Source: Pantoea cypripedii
GTDB taxonomy: Bacteria > Pseudomonadota > Gammaproteobacteria > Enterobacterales > Enterobacteriaceae
DNA: 64,000 nucleotides
Assembly (NCBI RefSeq): GCF_002095535.1
Contig: NZ_MLJI01000001.1
Location: forward strand, 62,001-126,000
Direction: 5' to 3'
Part shown: positions 7,760 to 16,875 of the stretch, one piece after another
Numbering within the stretch: the first letter of the stretch is position 1
Layout of the letters: every line of letters begins with the position of its first letter
Program-made: the position numbers and the translations under genes
The notes under the pieces: model-generated
Told to the model about the DNA's origin: nothing
Database searches by the model: none
What the model saw: the letters and a program-made list of their open reading frames with translations, nothing else

Positions 7760-8205
7760 TGAGAAGAAGGTTTTTTCTATTAGCTGGTGTCGCCGCAGCT
7801 ATCGCCGGATTCTTGTTATACCTGAACAATCGGGATGTCAGCATTATGGGGGGACATCATAATCAATACACTGCGGAAATTCTCGTAGATCACTTGCCTT
7901 TGTCGGAAGCGGCAAGCATTCAATGGTGGATGAAGAATCAGCGTGAAATTCGGTCAAAATATCAAATCGTTCCTGAAGATGAAGGGGGGCCAAGATTAAT
8001 TTCAATTTTTGCATTTGGTGATGGTTATAAAGAATTGGGTAAAGAAGATCGTTTATGCTTCGATGATGTGCAGCCGCCTAAAAATTGTATTGATAAAAAA
8101 AGGCTTATGGCCGTTTATTTCACAAGAGATGGCATGACGCAGTTTAGATTTGATTATTCAACCTACCAGCTCACAGATGATGGCAGGATCATCAAAGTGA
8201 AGTAG
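7759..8205 (+). CDS. DUF943 family protein, membrane-anchored
   Basis: A 148-residue protein of the enterobacterial DUF943 family. It begins with a positive MRRRF, a single hydrophobic segment (about residues 5-23, FFLLAGVAAAIAGFLLYL), then an outward-facing domain with the typical INWW-like IQWWMKNQREIRSKY, FGDGYKELGKEDRLCFDDV and a C-terminal DDGRIIKVK. The function is unknown. The ATG overlaps the DUF3289 stop, with AGGAGG at 7747-7752. A membrane-anchored partner directly coupled to a possible effector is the layout of an immunity protein; this is inference only. The gene is AT-rich like its partner. The 232 bases between it and eptB show no further gene. Confidence 0.8.
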   Translation: MRRRFFLLAGVAAAIAGFLLYLNNRDVSIMGGHHNQYTAEILVDHLPLSEAASIQWWMKNQREIRSKYQIVPEDEGGPRLISIFAFGDGYKELGKEDRLCFDDVQPPKNCIDKKRLMAVYFTRDGMTQFRFDYSTYQLTDDGRIIKVK

Positions 8206-8437
8206 GCACTCCCCCATAAATTAAAATTATCCAGGCCACGGTCAAAAAAATTCTCTGGTCTTACCTGTGGTGAAATGTTCTACTGCCTGGCTTCGCATCA
8301 TCGTGTTTTCTCCGTTCAGATTCGTCCCGATCCTGCACGTTTCATCACGTTTTTAGCAAACTGTGCGAACTCTACTCTCTTTACATAGTCACATTTAGGG
8401 TTATAGCTCCGACACCAGGCCGGGAATAAGTAAATTC

Positions 8438-10132
8438 ATGAATTATATTAAAACCTTAACGCAGCAGAAGCTGTCATTGCTGCTCGCGCTGTATATCGGC
8501 ATCCTGTTGAATTTGCCGATTTTTTATCGACGTTTTGACAGTTATCTGACGAAATTCACACTAACCGAATGGGCCTCTGCTGTGGTAGAAGTGGTGGCGG
8601 CAGTGCTGCTGACCTTCTTCCTGATGCGGTTGTTGTCGCTGGGCGGTAAATGGGTTTATCGCGTGCTCGCCAGCCTGCTGGTGGTCATTTCCGTCGCCTC
8701 TGCCTATTACATGGCGTTTTTTAACGTGGTGATCGGCTACGGCATCGTCGCTTCGGTGATGACTACCGATGTTGATTTGTCGAAAGAAGTGATTGGCCTG
8801 CATTTTGTGCTGTGGATGGTGCTGGTCAGCGCCTTACCGCTGCTGATGATCTGGCGTAATAACCTGAGCCAGACACTGATTAATCAGTTGAAAACGCCGG
8901 GCCAGCGTCTCAAACCCACGGTGATTCTGCTGCTGAGCGTGGCGCTGGTGTGGCTGCCGATTCGCTATTTCGACAGGCTGCAAAAAGCCAATGAAGAGAT
9001 CACCAATATCGATTTACCCAGCTATGGTGGCGTGGTGGCGCATTCTTATCTGCCTTCCAACTGGATTGCCGCGCTTGGATTGTTTGCCTGGACCAAAGTG
9101 GATGAGCAGTTGGATAGCCAGGAACTGCTCGACCCGGCAAAGCAGTTTACCTACGTAGCCCCTCCCGGCATTGATGATACCTACGTGGTGTTTGTGATTG
9201 GTGAGACCACGCGCTGGGATCATATGGGCATGCTGGGTTATTCACGCGATACCACGCCGAAGTTATCGAAAGAGAAGAACCTGGTGGCGTTCCGTGGCGA
9301 GTCCTGCGATACCGCGACCAAATTGTCACTACGCTGCATGTTCGTGCGCGAAGGTGGCACCATGGATAATCCGGGGCGCACCCTGAAAGAACAGAATGTT
9401 TTCGCGGTGATGAAAGAGCTGGGTTTCACATCGGAACTGTTCGCCATGCAGAGTGAAGTCTGGTTCTACGATAACGCCGATGTGAATAACTTCTCGTTCC
9501 GTGAGCAGATTGGTTCTGAGAAGCGTAACCAGGGCAAGGCGGTGGACGATATGCTGCTGGTGCCGGAGTTACAGGCGTCGCTGGAGCGTTTCCCGAAAGG
9601 TAAGCATTTGGTGGTGCTGCATACCAAAGGTTCGCACTACCTTTATTCGCAGCGTTATCCGCGCAGTTTCGCCCGTTATCAGCCGGAGTGCATGGGCGTC
9701 GATGAAACCTGTAGCAAAGCACAACTGATCAATGCTTATGACAACTCGATTCTTTATGTCGATACCATGTTGGATAGCGTGTTAGACCAGCTGCGCGACA
9801 AGAAGGCGATTGTGTTCTATGCCGCCGATCATGGTGAGTCAATTAGCGAGAATATGCATTTGCACGGTACGCCGCGCGAAATGGCACCGCCGGAGCAGTT
9901 CCGCGTCCCAATGATGGTCTGGGCCTCGGATAAGTATCTGGCTGACCCCACCAATCGCAGTAATTTCGAACGCTTGCAGGCGCAACAGCGCGTCGGCAAA
10001 ACGCATCGTCATGTTGAGTTGTTCGACACCATCCTCGGCTGCCTCGGTTACAGCTCGCCGAACGGCGGGATTAAAGCGGTGAATAACTGGTGTCAGGCTC
10101 CGGCGACGACGACAGAAGCCAAAACGCTGTAA
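8438..10132 (+). CDS. eptB: EptB, Kdo2-lipid A phosphoethanolamine 7''-transferase
   Basis: A 564-residue inner-membrane enzyme, the same length as E. coli EptB. The first 200 residues carry the five membrane helices of the YhjW/YjdB/CptA family, and the rest is the periplasmic sulfatase-like domain. The catalytic region [13 protein letters not shown] places the nucleophile threonine at about T257; metal-binding motifs [11 protein letters not shown] and [17 protein letters not shown] follow. It transfers phosphoethanolamine to the outer Kdo of lipopolysaccharide, lowering surface charge and sensitivity to cationic peptides. In E. coli the gene is repressed by the small RNA MgrR; no such gene is in this window. 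It lies beside proK and dppA, as in E. coli. Confidence 0.95.
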   Translation: MNYIKTLTQQKLSLLLALYIGILLNLPIFYRRFDSYLTKFTLTEWASAVVEVVAAVLLTFFLMRLLSLGGKWVYRVLASLLVVISVASAYYMAFFNVVIGYGIVASVMTTDVDLSKEVIGLHFVLWMVLVSALPLLMIWRNNLSQTLINQLKTPGQRLKPTVILLLSVALVWLPIRYFDRLQKANEEITNIDLPSYGGVVAHSYLPSNWIAALGLFAWTKVDEQLDSQELLDPAKQFTYVAPPGIDDTYVVFVIGETTRWDHMGMLGYSRDTTPKLSKEKNLVAFRGESCDTATKLSLRCMFVREGGTMDNPGRTLKEQNVFAVMKELGFTSELFAMQSEVWFYDNADVNNFSFREQIGSEKRNQGKAVDDMLLVPELQASLERFPKGKHLVVLHTKGSHYLYSQRYPRSFARYQPECMGVDETCSKAQLINAYDNSILYVDTMLDSVLDQLRDKKAIVFYAADHGESISENMHLHGTPREMAPPEQFRVPMMVWASDKYLADPTNRSNFERLQAQQRVGKTHRHVELFDTILGCLGYSSPNGGIKAVNNWCQAPATTTEAKTL

Positions 10133-10138
10133 TTTTTG

Positions 10139-10190
10139 CCTGGAATTTATTGAGCAGCAGAGGCTTTTTCCCTGCTGCCTGCTTTCCAGG
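10139..10190 (+). terminator. nested hairpin after eptB
   Basis: CCTGGAA (10139-10145) pairs with TTCCAGG (10184-10190), enclosing a second stem GCAGCAG (10154-10160) with CTGCTGC (10172-10178). No long T-run follows, so it may protect or mark the eptB mRNA end rather than terminate strictly. Confidence 0.45.
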
Positions 10191-10218
10191 CGATCGCGTG
10201 GATTTGCACAAAAAGGGA

Positions 10219-10255
10219 TTGACGCTCCAGAAGTGGCGCAGTAAGATGCGCCCCC
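10219..10255 (+). promoter_or_regulatory. proK tRNA promoter
   Basis: TTGACG (10219-10224), a 17-base spacer and TAAGAT (10242-10247) form a sigma70 promoter that ends about ten bases before the mature tRNA. The following GCGCCCCC is a GC-rich discriminator, as found in stable-RNA promoters under stringent control. Confidence 0.8.
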
Positions 10256-10257
10256 AT

Positions 10258-10334
<77 letters not shown>

Positions 10335-10342
10335 GATTTAAG

Positions 10343-10371
10343 AAACCTGCTTGTAAAAGCAGGTTTTTTTT
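10343..10371 (+). terminator. rho-independent terminator of proK
   Basis: AAACCTGCTT (10343-10352) pairs with AAGCAGGTTT (10357-10366) around GTAA, followed by a T-run. Confidence 0.92.
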
Positions 10372-10385
10372 CGTCTGTCATTATC

Positions 10386-10459
10386 CGTAGCGGCGCGATT
10401 TATCGCGCGGTTTTTCCCGGTGCCGTACACAAAATTGCGCGATAAATCGCGCCGCTACG
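10386..10459. repeat. inverted pair of REP-like palindromes
   Basis: Two 23-base copies in opposite orientation: 10386-10408, reading CGTAGCGGCGCGATTTATCG then CGC, and its exact reverse complement at 10437-10459, separated by 28 bases. Each copy contains the near-palindrome GCGCGAT-WW-ATCGCGC. The same core recurs at 28879, 28915, 42205 and 55406 in this window, always between genes. This is the behaviour of REP/BIME elements; no RAYT transposase gene is in the window. Confidence 0.85.
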
Positions 10460-11088
10460 ACCAGGTCGTGGCGAATGATGAAAGATCAAAAGTCCATAAT
10501 TCACCCTTTACGTCCGCCATTTACAAAATAGTCGTCATTATTCCTGCTCACGGCTATCAATCCCTTGCCGTTACTTAGCTGTCTGCTTAATTCGCGACAC
10601 ATTCTTCTTATGACCGCTTTTTGCTTTTTGCTGATTTCTTATGCCAATAGTCCAGCATATTTCGCTGCCTGAACGTCATAACGCACGGGGAATCGTTCAT
10701 ATATTCAACATTTACTGGCAATATTTGTATGTTTTTTAGCGGTGATAATCACTGTCATTTGGCTATATATCCAGATAATCGCTCGGTGTAGATGGCTTTA
10801 TCACCTTTTTAAATATTGGCTTACCGGTTGAAGGGTATTTTTTATCGTTGCTTGCGGTTACTCACACTCTCTGTAAATAACCCCACCTTGTATTGACGTT
10901 CTTTGCAACTGTTGACAAATTGATGCGTCAATAGATGCAGAGTCCGACGCATCTGGCAGATTCCACGGTGCCAGTGCAACAACAACAACGGCTCGCATTT
11001 TGGTCACAAACGTGACTTGCCTGAACCGCATAAAAAAATCAGAGGTCAGGCGCAACGCACACAACATCACATCACAATGGAGCAAAAC
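10460..11088 (+). promoter_or_regulatory. dppA upstream region and structured, CA-rich mRNA leader
   Basis: No gene is visible in these 629 bases. 10500-10860 is AT-rich and featureless to my reading. From 10913 there is TTGACA, then stems GATGCGTC/GACGCATC (10922-10929 with 10946-10953), CTGGCA/TGCCAG (10953-10958 with 10969-10974) and GTCAC-AAAC-GTGAC (11003-11016). CA-rich tracts lie at 10977-10989 (four CAA repeats) and 11056-11077 (ACACAACATCACATCACAA), directly before the ribosome site. In E. coli and Salmonella the GU-rich small RNA GcvB binds CA-rich sequence in the dppA leader and represses it, so the second tract is the likely GcvB target. The precise promoter is unclear. Confidence 0.55.
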
Positions 11089-12699
11089 ATGATCAACTCC
11101 CTGGCTAAATCCAGGATGCTGAAGGTCGGTCTAAGCCTGATTGCTATGACCGTTGCCGCAGGTGTTCAGGCGAAAACCCTCGTTTACTGTTCAGAAGGTT
11201 CGCCGGAAGGCTTTAACCCTCAGCTGTTCACCTCTGGTACCACCTACGATGCCAGCTCCGTACCGATCTACAACCGTCTGGTTGAATTCAAAATCGGCAC
11301 CACAGAAGTGGAACCGGGCCTGGCCGAAAAGTGGGATGTGAGCGCTGACGGCAAAACCTATACCTTCCATCTGCGCAAAGGCGTGAAGTGGCAAACCACC
11401 AAAGACTTCAAACCGACGCGTAACTTCAATGCTGATGACGTGATTTTCTCCTTCGAGCGTCAGCTCGATAAAAACAACAAGTACCACGGCGTCTCTGGCG
11501 GCAGCTACGAGTACTTCGAAGGCATGGACATGCCGAACTTGATCAGCAAAATCGAGAAAGTGGACGACAACACCGTGCGCTTCGTGCTGACACGTCCGGA
11601 ATCACCGTTCCTCGCTGACCTCGGTATGGACTTCGCTTCTATCCTGTCCAAAGAGTACGCTGACAACATGCTGAAAGCCGGTACGCCGGAAAAAGTGGAC
11701 CTCAACCCGGTCGGTACCGGTCCGTTCCAGCTGCTGCAATACCAGAAAGACTCACGCATCCTCTACAAAGCTAACCCGGATTACTGGGGCACCAAGCCGA
11801 AGATCGATCGCTTAGTCTTCTCCATCACGCCGGATGCTTCTGTGCGTTATGCCAAGTTGCAGAAAGGCGAGTGCCAGGTGATGCCGTACCCGAACCCGGC
11901 TGATATCGCCAGCATGAAGAAAGACAAAAACATCAATCTGATGGAGCAACCGGGTCTGAACGTCGGTTACCTGTCGTTCAACACCGAGAAAAAACCGCTG
12001 GATAACGTGAAAGTGCGTCAGGCACTGACCATGGCGGTGAATAAACAAGCCATCATTGATGCGGTGTACCAGGGCGCAGGCCAGGCGGCGAAGAACCTGA
12101 TTCCGCCGACCATGTGGGGCTACAACGATGCGGTTAAAGATTATCCGTATGACCCGGCTAAAGCGAAAGAACTGCTGAAAGAAGCAGGCATGCCGAATGG
12201 CTTCACCATCGACCTGTGGGCGATGCCGGTTCAGCGTCCTTACAACCCGAACGCCCGTCGTATGGCGGAAATGGTTCAGGCTGACTGGGCGAAGATTGGC
12301 GTGAAAGCCAACATCGTGACCTACGAGTGGGGCGAGTACCTGAAGCGCGCCAAAGCGGGTGAACACCAGACAGTAATGATGGGCTGGACCGGTGACAACG
12401 GGGATCCGGACAACTTCTTCGCCACCCTGTTCAGCTGTGCAGCGGCGAAAGACGGTTCGAACTACTCACGCTGGTGCTACAAGCCGTTTGAAGATCAGAT
12501 TCAGCCTGCACGCGCTGAAGCCGATCACAACAAACGTATTGAATACTACAAACAGGCACAGGTGATCATGCATGACCAGGCTCCGGCGCTGATCATTGCT
12601 CACTCGACTGTGTATGAGCCTGTCAGCAAGAAAGTGACCGGCTATGTGGTTGACCCGTTAGGTAAACATCACTTCGAAAACGTCGATATCCAGGAATAA
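11089..12699 (+). CDS. dppA: DppA, periplasmic dipeptide-binding protein
   Basis: A 536-residue solute-binding protein (SBP_bac_5) close to E. coli DppA. ATG 11089 gives a normal signal peptide (MINSLAKSRMLKVGLSLIAM then TVAAGVQA, cleavage before KTLVYCSEGS). Upstream in-frame starts at 11017 and 11077 would only lengthen the signal sequence. Conserved stretches include GSPEGFNPQLFTSGTTYDAS, SITPDASVRYAKLQKGE and MGWTGDNGDPDNFFATLFSC. It delivers dipeptides, and in E. coli also haem and 5-aminolevulinate, to the DppBCDF transporter and takes part in peptide taxis. It is the first gene of dppABCDF; a pair of hairpins separates it from dppB, which probably lets the binding protein be made in excess. 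Confidence 0.98.
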   Translation: MINSLAKSRMLKVGLSLIAMTVAAGVQAKTLVYCSEGSPEGFNPQLFTSGTTYDASSVPIYNRLVEFKIGTTEVEPGLAEKWDVSADGKTYTFHLRKGVKWQTTKDFKPTRNFNADDVIFSFERQLDKNNKYHGVSGGSYEYFEGMDMPNLISKIEKVDDNTVRFVLTRPESPFLADLGMDFASILSKEYADNMLKAGTPEKVDLNPVGTGPFQLLQYQKDSRILYKANPDYWGTKPKIDRLVFSITPDASVRYAKLQKGECQVMPYPNPADIASMKKDKNINLMEQPGLNVGYLSFNTEKKPLDNVKVRQALTMAVNKQAIIDAVYQGAGQAAKNLIPPTMWGYNDAVKDYPYDPAKAKELLKEAGMPNGFTIDLWAMPVQRPYNPNARRMAEMVQADWAKIGVKANIVTYEWGEYLKRAKAGEHQTVMMGWTGDNGDPDNFFATLFSCAAAKDGSNYSRWCYKPFEDQIQPARAEADHNKRIEYYKQAQVIMHDQAPALIIAHSTVYEPVSKKVTGYVVDPLGKHHFENVDIQE

Positions 12700-12719
12700 C
12701 CTTTCGGATTATGGCGGTC

Positions 12720-12762
12720 AGGGCCGACGCCGTCGGCCCTCGGGCGGTATCTTTACCGCCCG
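12720..12762 (+). terminator. tandem hairpins between dppA and dppB
   Basis: Two perfect 9-bp stems sit one base or less apart: AGGGCCGAC-GCC-GTCGGCCCT (12720-12740) and CGGGCGGTA-TCTT-TACCGCCCG (12741-12762). There is a T-run only further on (12773-12779). Such elements commonly stabilise the upstream message and cut read-through, which would explain the higher level of binding protein than of membrane components. Confidence 0.7.
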
Positions 12763-12900
12763 CACTCCGCACTTTTTTTCCGGCTAAATTTCTTATATTG
12801 AAGCGCTTCTGGCGTCGCGTTCGGCTATGTGCCGGATGCTTGTTTTGAGCAATGTAGTCCCCGGCGGCAACGCTGTGGGAAATGACTGAGAGTCCGGCTT

Positions 12901-13920
12901 ATGCTGCAGTTCATACTCCGACGTCTGGGACTTGTCATCCCGACATTTATCGGTATTACCCTGTTGACCTTCGCATTTGTCCATCTGATCCCCGGTGACC
13001 CGGTGCTGATCATGGCGGGCGAACGCGGTATCTCGCCAGAACGCCATGCGCAGTTGATGGCGATGTTTGGTCTTGACCAACCCCTGTGGAAACAATATCT
13101 CACCTACATCAACGGTGTGTTGCACGGCGATTTAGGTATTTCATTGAAAAGCCGCATCCCGGTGTGGGACGAATTCGTGCCGCGCTTTAAAGCCACACTG
13201 GAGCTGGGCATCTGCGCGATGATTTTCGCCATTGCCGTCGGTATCCCGGTGGGCGTGCTGGCTGCGGTGAAACGCGGTTCGGTGTTCGATCACACCGCCG
13301 TTGGCATCTCACTCACCGGTTATTCGATGCCGATTTTCTGGTGGGGCATCATGCTGATCATGCTGGTGTCGGTGCAACTCAACCTGACACCGGTTTCCGG
13401 GCGCGTCAGTGACACCATCTTCCTCGACGATAGTCATCCGCTCACCGGCTTTATGCTGATTGACACCCTGTTGTGGGGTGAACCGGGTGACTTCAAAGAT
13501 GCGGTGATGCACATGATTCTGCCCGCCATCGTGTTAGGCACCATCCCGCTGGCGGTGATTGTGCGTATGACGCGCTCCTCGATGCTGGAAGTGCTGGGCG
13601 AAGACTACATCCGCACCGCGCGCGCCAAAGGGCTGACGCGGATGCGCGTGATTGTGGTGCACGCGCTGCGCAACGCCATGTTGCCGGTGGTGACCGTCAT
13701 CGGTTTGCAGGTGGGTACCTTGCTGGCGGGCGCGATTCTGACAGAAACCATCTTCTCCTGGCCGGGCCTTGGGCGCTGGCTGATTGAAGCGCTGCAACGC
13801 CGTGACTATCCGGTGGTGCAGGGCGGCGTGCTGCTGGTGGCGATTCTGATCATCCTGGTCAACCTGCTGGTTGATCTGTTGTACGGCGTGGTGAATCCAC
13901 GTATCCGTCATAAGAAATAA
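12901..13920 (+). CDS. dppB: DppB, dipeptide ABC transporter permease
   Basis: A 339-residue inner-membrane permease, the same length as E. coli DppB and nearly identical in places (MLQFILRRLGLVIPTFIGIT at the start and VNLLVDLLYGVVNPRIRHKK at the end). The ABC-permease coupling loop is at about residues 228-262 (EVLGEDYIRTARAKGLTRMR), which contacts the ATPases DppD/DppF. With DppC it forms the channel for dipeptides. It is separated from dppC by nine bases, in one operon. A 200-base gap with two stem-loops lies between it and dppA. Confidence 0.98.
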   Translation: MLQFILRRLGLVIPTFIGITLLTFAFVHLIPGDPVLIMAGERGISPERHAQLMAMFGLDQPLWKQYLTYINGVLHGDLGISLKSRIPVWDEFVPRFKATLELGICAMIFAIAVGIPVGVLAAVKRGSVFDHTAVGISLTGYSMPIFWWGIMLIMLVSVQLNLTPVSGRVSDTIFLDDSHPLTGFMLIDTLLWGEPGDFKDAVMHMILPAIVLGTIPLAVIVRMTRSSMLEVLGEDYIRTARAKGLTRMRVIVVHALRNAMLPVVTVIGLQVGTLLAGAILTETIFSWPGLGRWLIEALQRRDYPVVQGGVLLVAILIILVNLLVDLLYGVVNPRIRHKK

Positions 13921-13929
13921 GGGGGCATC

Positions 13930-14832
13930 ATGTCTGCTGTTGATCCCGCAAGCGTAAGCGCTGCACCCAAGCCGATGACCCCGATTCAGGAATTCTGGCA
14001 CTACTTCAAACGTAACAAAGGCGCGGTGATTGGCCTGGTCTACATCGTACTGATGCTGCTGATCGCCATCTTTGCTGAGTTTCTGGCTCCGCATGCACCT
14101 GCTGAACAGTTCCGTGATGCACTGCTGCATCCGCCGGTCTGGCAGGACGGCGGCAGCTGGAAATTTATCCTCGGCACCGATGACGTTGGTCGCGATATCC
14201 TGTCGCGCCTGATGTATGGTGCGCGCCTGTCGCTGCTGGTCGGCTGCCTGGTGGTGGTGCTGTCGCTGATCCTCGGGGTGGTGTTTGGTCTGATGGCCGG
14301 TTACCTCGGTGGGGTGGTTGACGCCATCATCATGCGCCTGGTCGATATCATGCTGGCGTTGCCGAGCCTGTTGCTGGCGCTGGTGCTGGTGGCGATTTTT
14401 GGCCCGTCGATTGTTAACGCCGGACTGGCGCTGACCTTCGTGGCGCTGCCGCACTATATCCGTCTGACGCGCGCCGCAGTGCTGGTGGAAGTGCACCGTG
14501 ATTACGTCACCGCGTCCAGCGTGGCGGGTGCCGGTACGCTGCGCCAGATGTTCGTCAATATTCTGCCTAACTGCCTGGCACCGCTGATCGTGCAGGCATC
14601 ATTAGGTTTCTCCAACGCCATCCTCGATATGGCGGCGTTGGGCTTTCTCGGTATGGGGGCGCAACCGCCGACGCCGGAGTGGGGCACCATGCTCTCCGAC
14701 GTGTTGCAGTACGCGCAAAGTGCCTGGTGGGTGGTGACCTTCCCCGGAGTGATCATCCTGCTGACGGTTCTGGCATTCAACCTCATGGGCGATGGTTTGC
14801 GTGATGCACTCGACCCGAAACTCAAGCAGTAA
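13930..14832 (+). CDS. dppC: DppC, dipeptide ABC transporter permease
   Basis: A 300-residue permease matching E. coli DppC in length and features. An N-terminal cytoplasmic tail (PMTPIQEFWHYFKRNKGAVIG) precedes the first membrane helix. The oligopeptide-permease extension includes LGTDDVGRDILSRLMYGARLS, and the coupling loop is near VHRDYVTASSVAGAGTLRQM. The C-terminus FNLMGDGLRDALDPKLKQ is typical. It pairs with DppB. The start ATG 13930 is preceded by AAGGGGG. The next gene, dppD, begins 12 bases after its stop with GAGGCA before it. Confidence 0.98.
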   Translation: MSAVDPASVSAAPKPMTPIQEFWHYFKRNKGAVIGLVYIVLMLLIAIFAEFLAPHAPAEQFRDALLHPPVWQDGGSWKFILGTDDVGRDILSRLMYGARLSLLVGCLVVVLSLILGVVFGLMAGYLGGVVDAIIMRLVDIMLALPSLLLALVLVAIFGPSIVNAGLALTFVALPHYIRLTRAAVLVEVHRDYVTASSVAGAGTLRQMFVNILPNCLAPLIVQASLGFSNAILDMAALGFLGMGAQPPTPEWGTMLSDVLQYAQSAWWVVTFPGVIILLTVLAFNLMGDGLRDALDPKLKQ

Positions 14833-14844
14833 AGAGGCACCGAG

Positions 14845-15831
14845 ATGGCGTTATTAAATGTAGAAAAACTGTCGGTGCATTTTGGCGACGAAAAAACACC
14901 GTTCCGTGCGGTTGACCGCATCAGTTATCAGGTTGAGCAGGGCCAGGTGGTCGGGATTGTGGGTGAGTCCGGTTCCGGCAAATCCGTCAGCTCACTGGCG
15001 ATTATGGGCCTGATTGATTATCCCGGTCGGGTGATGGCAGAGAAGCTGGAGTTTAATCAGCGCGATCTGCAACGCATCTCCGAAAAAGAGCGTCGTCAGC
15101 TGGTGGGGGCGGAAGTAGCGATGATCTTCCAGGACCCGATGACCAGCCTCAATCCGTGTTACACCGTGGGCTTCCAGATTATGGAAGCGCTGAAAGTGCA
15201 TCAGGGCGGCAGCCGTAGCACCCGCCGTCAGCGGGCAATTGATCTGCTGGAGCAGGTGGGGATTCCCGATCCGGCCTCGCGTCTGGATGTGTATCCGCAT
15301 CAGCTGTCCGGTGGTATGAGCCAGCGCGTGATGATCGCCATGGCGATTGCCTGCAAACCGAAGCTGCTGATCGCCGATGAGCCGACCACCGCGCTTGACG
15401 TGACCATCCAGGCGCAGATCATTGAACTGCTGCTGGAGTTGCAGAAGCAGGAGAACATGGCGCTGATCCTCATCACCCATGATTTGGCATTGGTGGCCGA
15501 AGCGGCTCAGCACATCATCGTGATGTATGCCGGCCAGGTGGTGGAAAGCGGCAAAGCGGTGGATATCTTCAAAGCACCGCGTCATCCCTACACCCAGGCG
15601 CTGCTGCGTGCGCTGCCGGAGTTCGCGGCAGATAAAGCGCGTCTGGCGTCATTGCCGGGTGTGGTGCCGGGCAAATATGACCGCCCGACCGGCTGCCTGC
15701 TGAATCCGCGCTGCCCCTATGTGACTGACCGTTGCCGTCGCGAAGAACCTGAGCTGCGCGATATTCCGGGCCGCCAGTCCAAATGTCACTTCCCACTGGA
15801 TGATGCCGGGAGACCGACTTATGAGTCATGA
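14845..15831 (+). CDS. dppD: DppD, dipeptide ABC transporter ATP-binding protein
   Basis: A 328-residue ABC ATPase. Walker A is GESGSGKS (about residues 40-47), the signature [14 protein letters not shown], and Walker [16 protein letters not shown] followed by the switch histidine in [11 protein letters not shown]. The C-terminal oligopeptide/dipeptide extension contains the Cys-rich segment [22 protein letters not shown], which in this subfamily can carry an iron-sulfur cluster. With DppF it powers dipeptide import. It overlaps the dppF start by 11 bases, so the two ATPases are translationally coupled. Confidence 0.97.
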   Translation: MALLNVEKLSVHFGDEKTPFRAVDRISYQVEQGQVVGIVGESGSGKSVSSLAIMGLIDYPGRVMAEKLEFNQRDLQRISEKERRQLVGAEVAMIFQDPMTSLNPCYTVGFQIMEALKVHQGGSRSTRRQRAIDLLEQVGIPDPASRLDVYPHQLSGGMSQRVMIAMAIACKPKLLIADEPTTALDVTIQAQIIELLLELQKQENMALILITHDLALVAEAAQHIIVMYAGQVVESGKAVDIFKAPRHPYTQALLRALPEFAADKARLASLPGVVPGKYDRPTGCLLNPRCPYVTDRCRREEPELRDIPGRQSKCHFPLDDAGRPTYES

Positions 15832-16831
15832 AAATTCACAGCAGGATTACCTGCTGCAGGCGATTGACCTGAAAAAACACTACCCGGTGAAGAAAGGTTT
15901 GTTCGGCCAGGAACGTCTGGTGAAAGCGCTCGATGGCGTGTCGTTCAATCTGGAACGCGGTAAAACGCTGGCAGTGGTCGGGGAGTCGGGCTGTGGTAAA
16001 TCCACCCTTGGCCGCCTGCTGACCATGATTGAAACCCCGACGGAAGGGCAGCTGTACTGGCACGGTCAGGATCTGCTGAAGCACGATCCTCAGGCGCAGA
16101 AACTGCGTCGCCAGAAAATTCAGATCGTGTTCCAGAACCCCTATGGCTCACTCAATCCACGCAAGAAAATCAGCCAGATTCTGGAAGAGCCGCTGGTGAT
16201 CAACACCACGTTGACCAAAGCGGAACGTCGCGAGAAAACGCTGGAGATGATGGCGAAGGTCGGCCTGAAAACCGAACATTACGACCGTTACCCGCATATG
16301 TTTTCTGGCGGCCAGCGTCAGCGTATCGCCATTGCGCGTGGTCTGATGCTTGACCCGGATGTGCTGATCGCCGATGAGCCGGTATCGGCGCTTGACGTGT
16401 CGGTGCGTGCGCAGGTGCTGAACCTGATGATGGACCTGCAACAGGACCTCGGCCTGTCGTATGTGTTTATTTCCCACGATTTGTCGGTGGTGGAACATAT
16501 CGCCGATGAAGTGATGGTGATGTACCTCGGTCGCTGTGTGGAAAAAGGCAGCAAAGAGGCGATCTTCAGCAACCCGCGTCATCCGTATACCCAGGCGCTG
16601 CTGTCGGCAACGCCGCGTCTCAATCCGGATGAGCGTCGTGAACGTATTAAACTGACCGGCGAGCTGCCCAGCCCGTTAAACCCACCGCCAGGCTGTGCTT
16701 TCAATGCGCGCTGTCGCCGCCGTTTTGGTACCTGCGTGCAATTGCAGCCGAAACTGAAAACCTATGGTGAACAGCAGATTGCCTGCTTCGCTGTCGATCA
16801 GGATGAGAACCAGCCCCTCACGGGCGCATAA
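15821..16831 (+). CDS. dppF: DppF, dipeptide ABC transporter ATP-binding protein
   Basis: A 336-residue ABC ATPase, second of the Dpp pair. Walker A is [14 protein letters not shown], the signature [14 protein letters not shown], and Walker [18 protein letters not shown] with [16 protein letters not shown]. The C-terminal [14 protein letters not shown] segment is the oligopeptide-family extension. I chose ATG 15821 ([13 protein letters not shown]), which matches family length; the frame also opens at 15800 inside dppD. It is the last gene of dppABCDF, and a strong terminator follows 20 bases after its stop. Confidence 0.97.
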   Translation: MSHENSQQDYLLQAIDLKKHYPVKKGLFGQERLVKALDGVSFNLERGKTLAVVGESGCGKSTLGRLLTMIETPTEGQLYWHGQDLLKHDPQAQKLRRQKIQIVFQNPYGSLNPRKKISQILEEPLVINTTLTKAERREKTLEMMAKVGLKTEHYDRYPHMFSGGQRQRIAIARGLMLDPDVLIADEPVSALDVSVRAQVLNLMMDLQQDLGLSYVFISHDLSVVEHIADEVMVMYLGRCVEKGSKEAIFSNPRHPYTQALLSATPRLNPDERRERIKLTGELPSPLNPPPGCAFNARCRRRFGTCVQLQPKLKTYGEQQIACFAVDQDENQPLTGA

Positions 16832-16851
16832 CAGCAGTATGATGATTGTTT

Positions 16852-16875
16852 AAGGCCCCGAATGGGGCCTTTTTC
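16852..16875 (+). terminator. rho-independent terminator of dppABCDF
   Basis: AAGGCCCC (16852-16859) pairs with GGGGCCTT (16864-16871) around GAAT, followed by TTTTT. Confidence 0.93.

Noticed and set aside
10386..10459. Inverted repeats near tRNA-Pro as an integration site or insertion sequence
   Set aside because: No integrase, no transposase and no duplicated tRNA 3' end; the same repeat core occurs at other gene ends.
13534..14496. 320-codon minus-strand frame rich in His and Gln
   Set aside because: It lies opposite dppB and dppC, which are certain; the composition is that of a shadow of membrane-protein codons.
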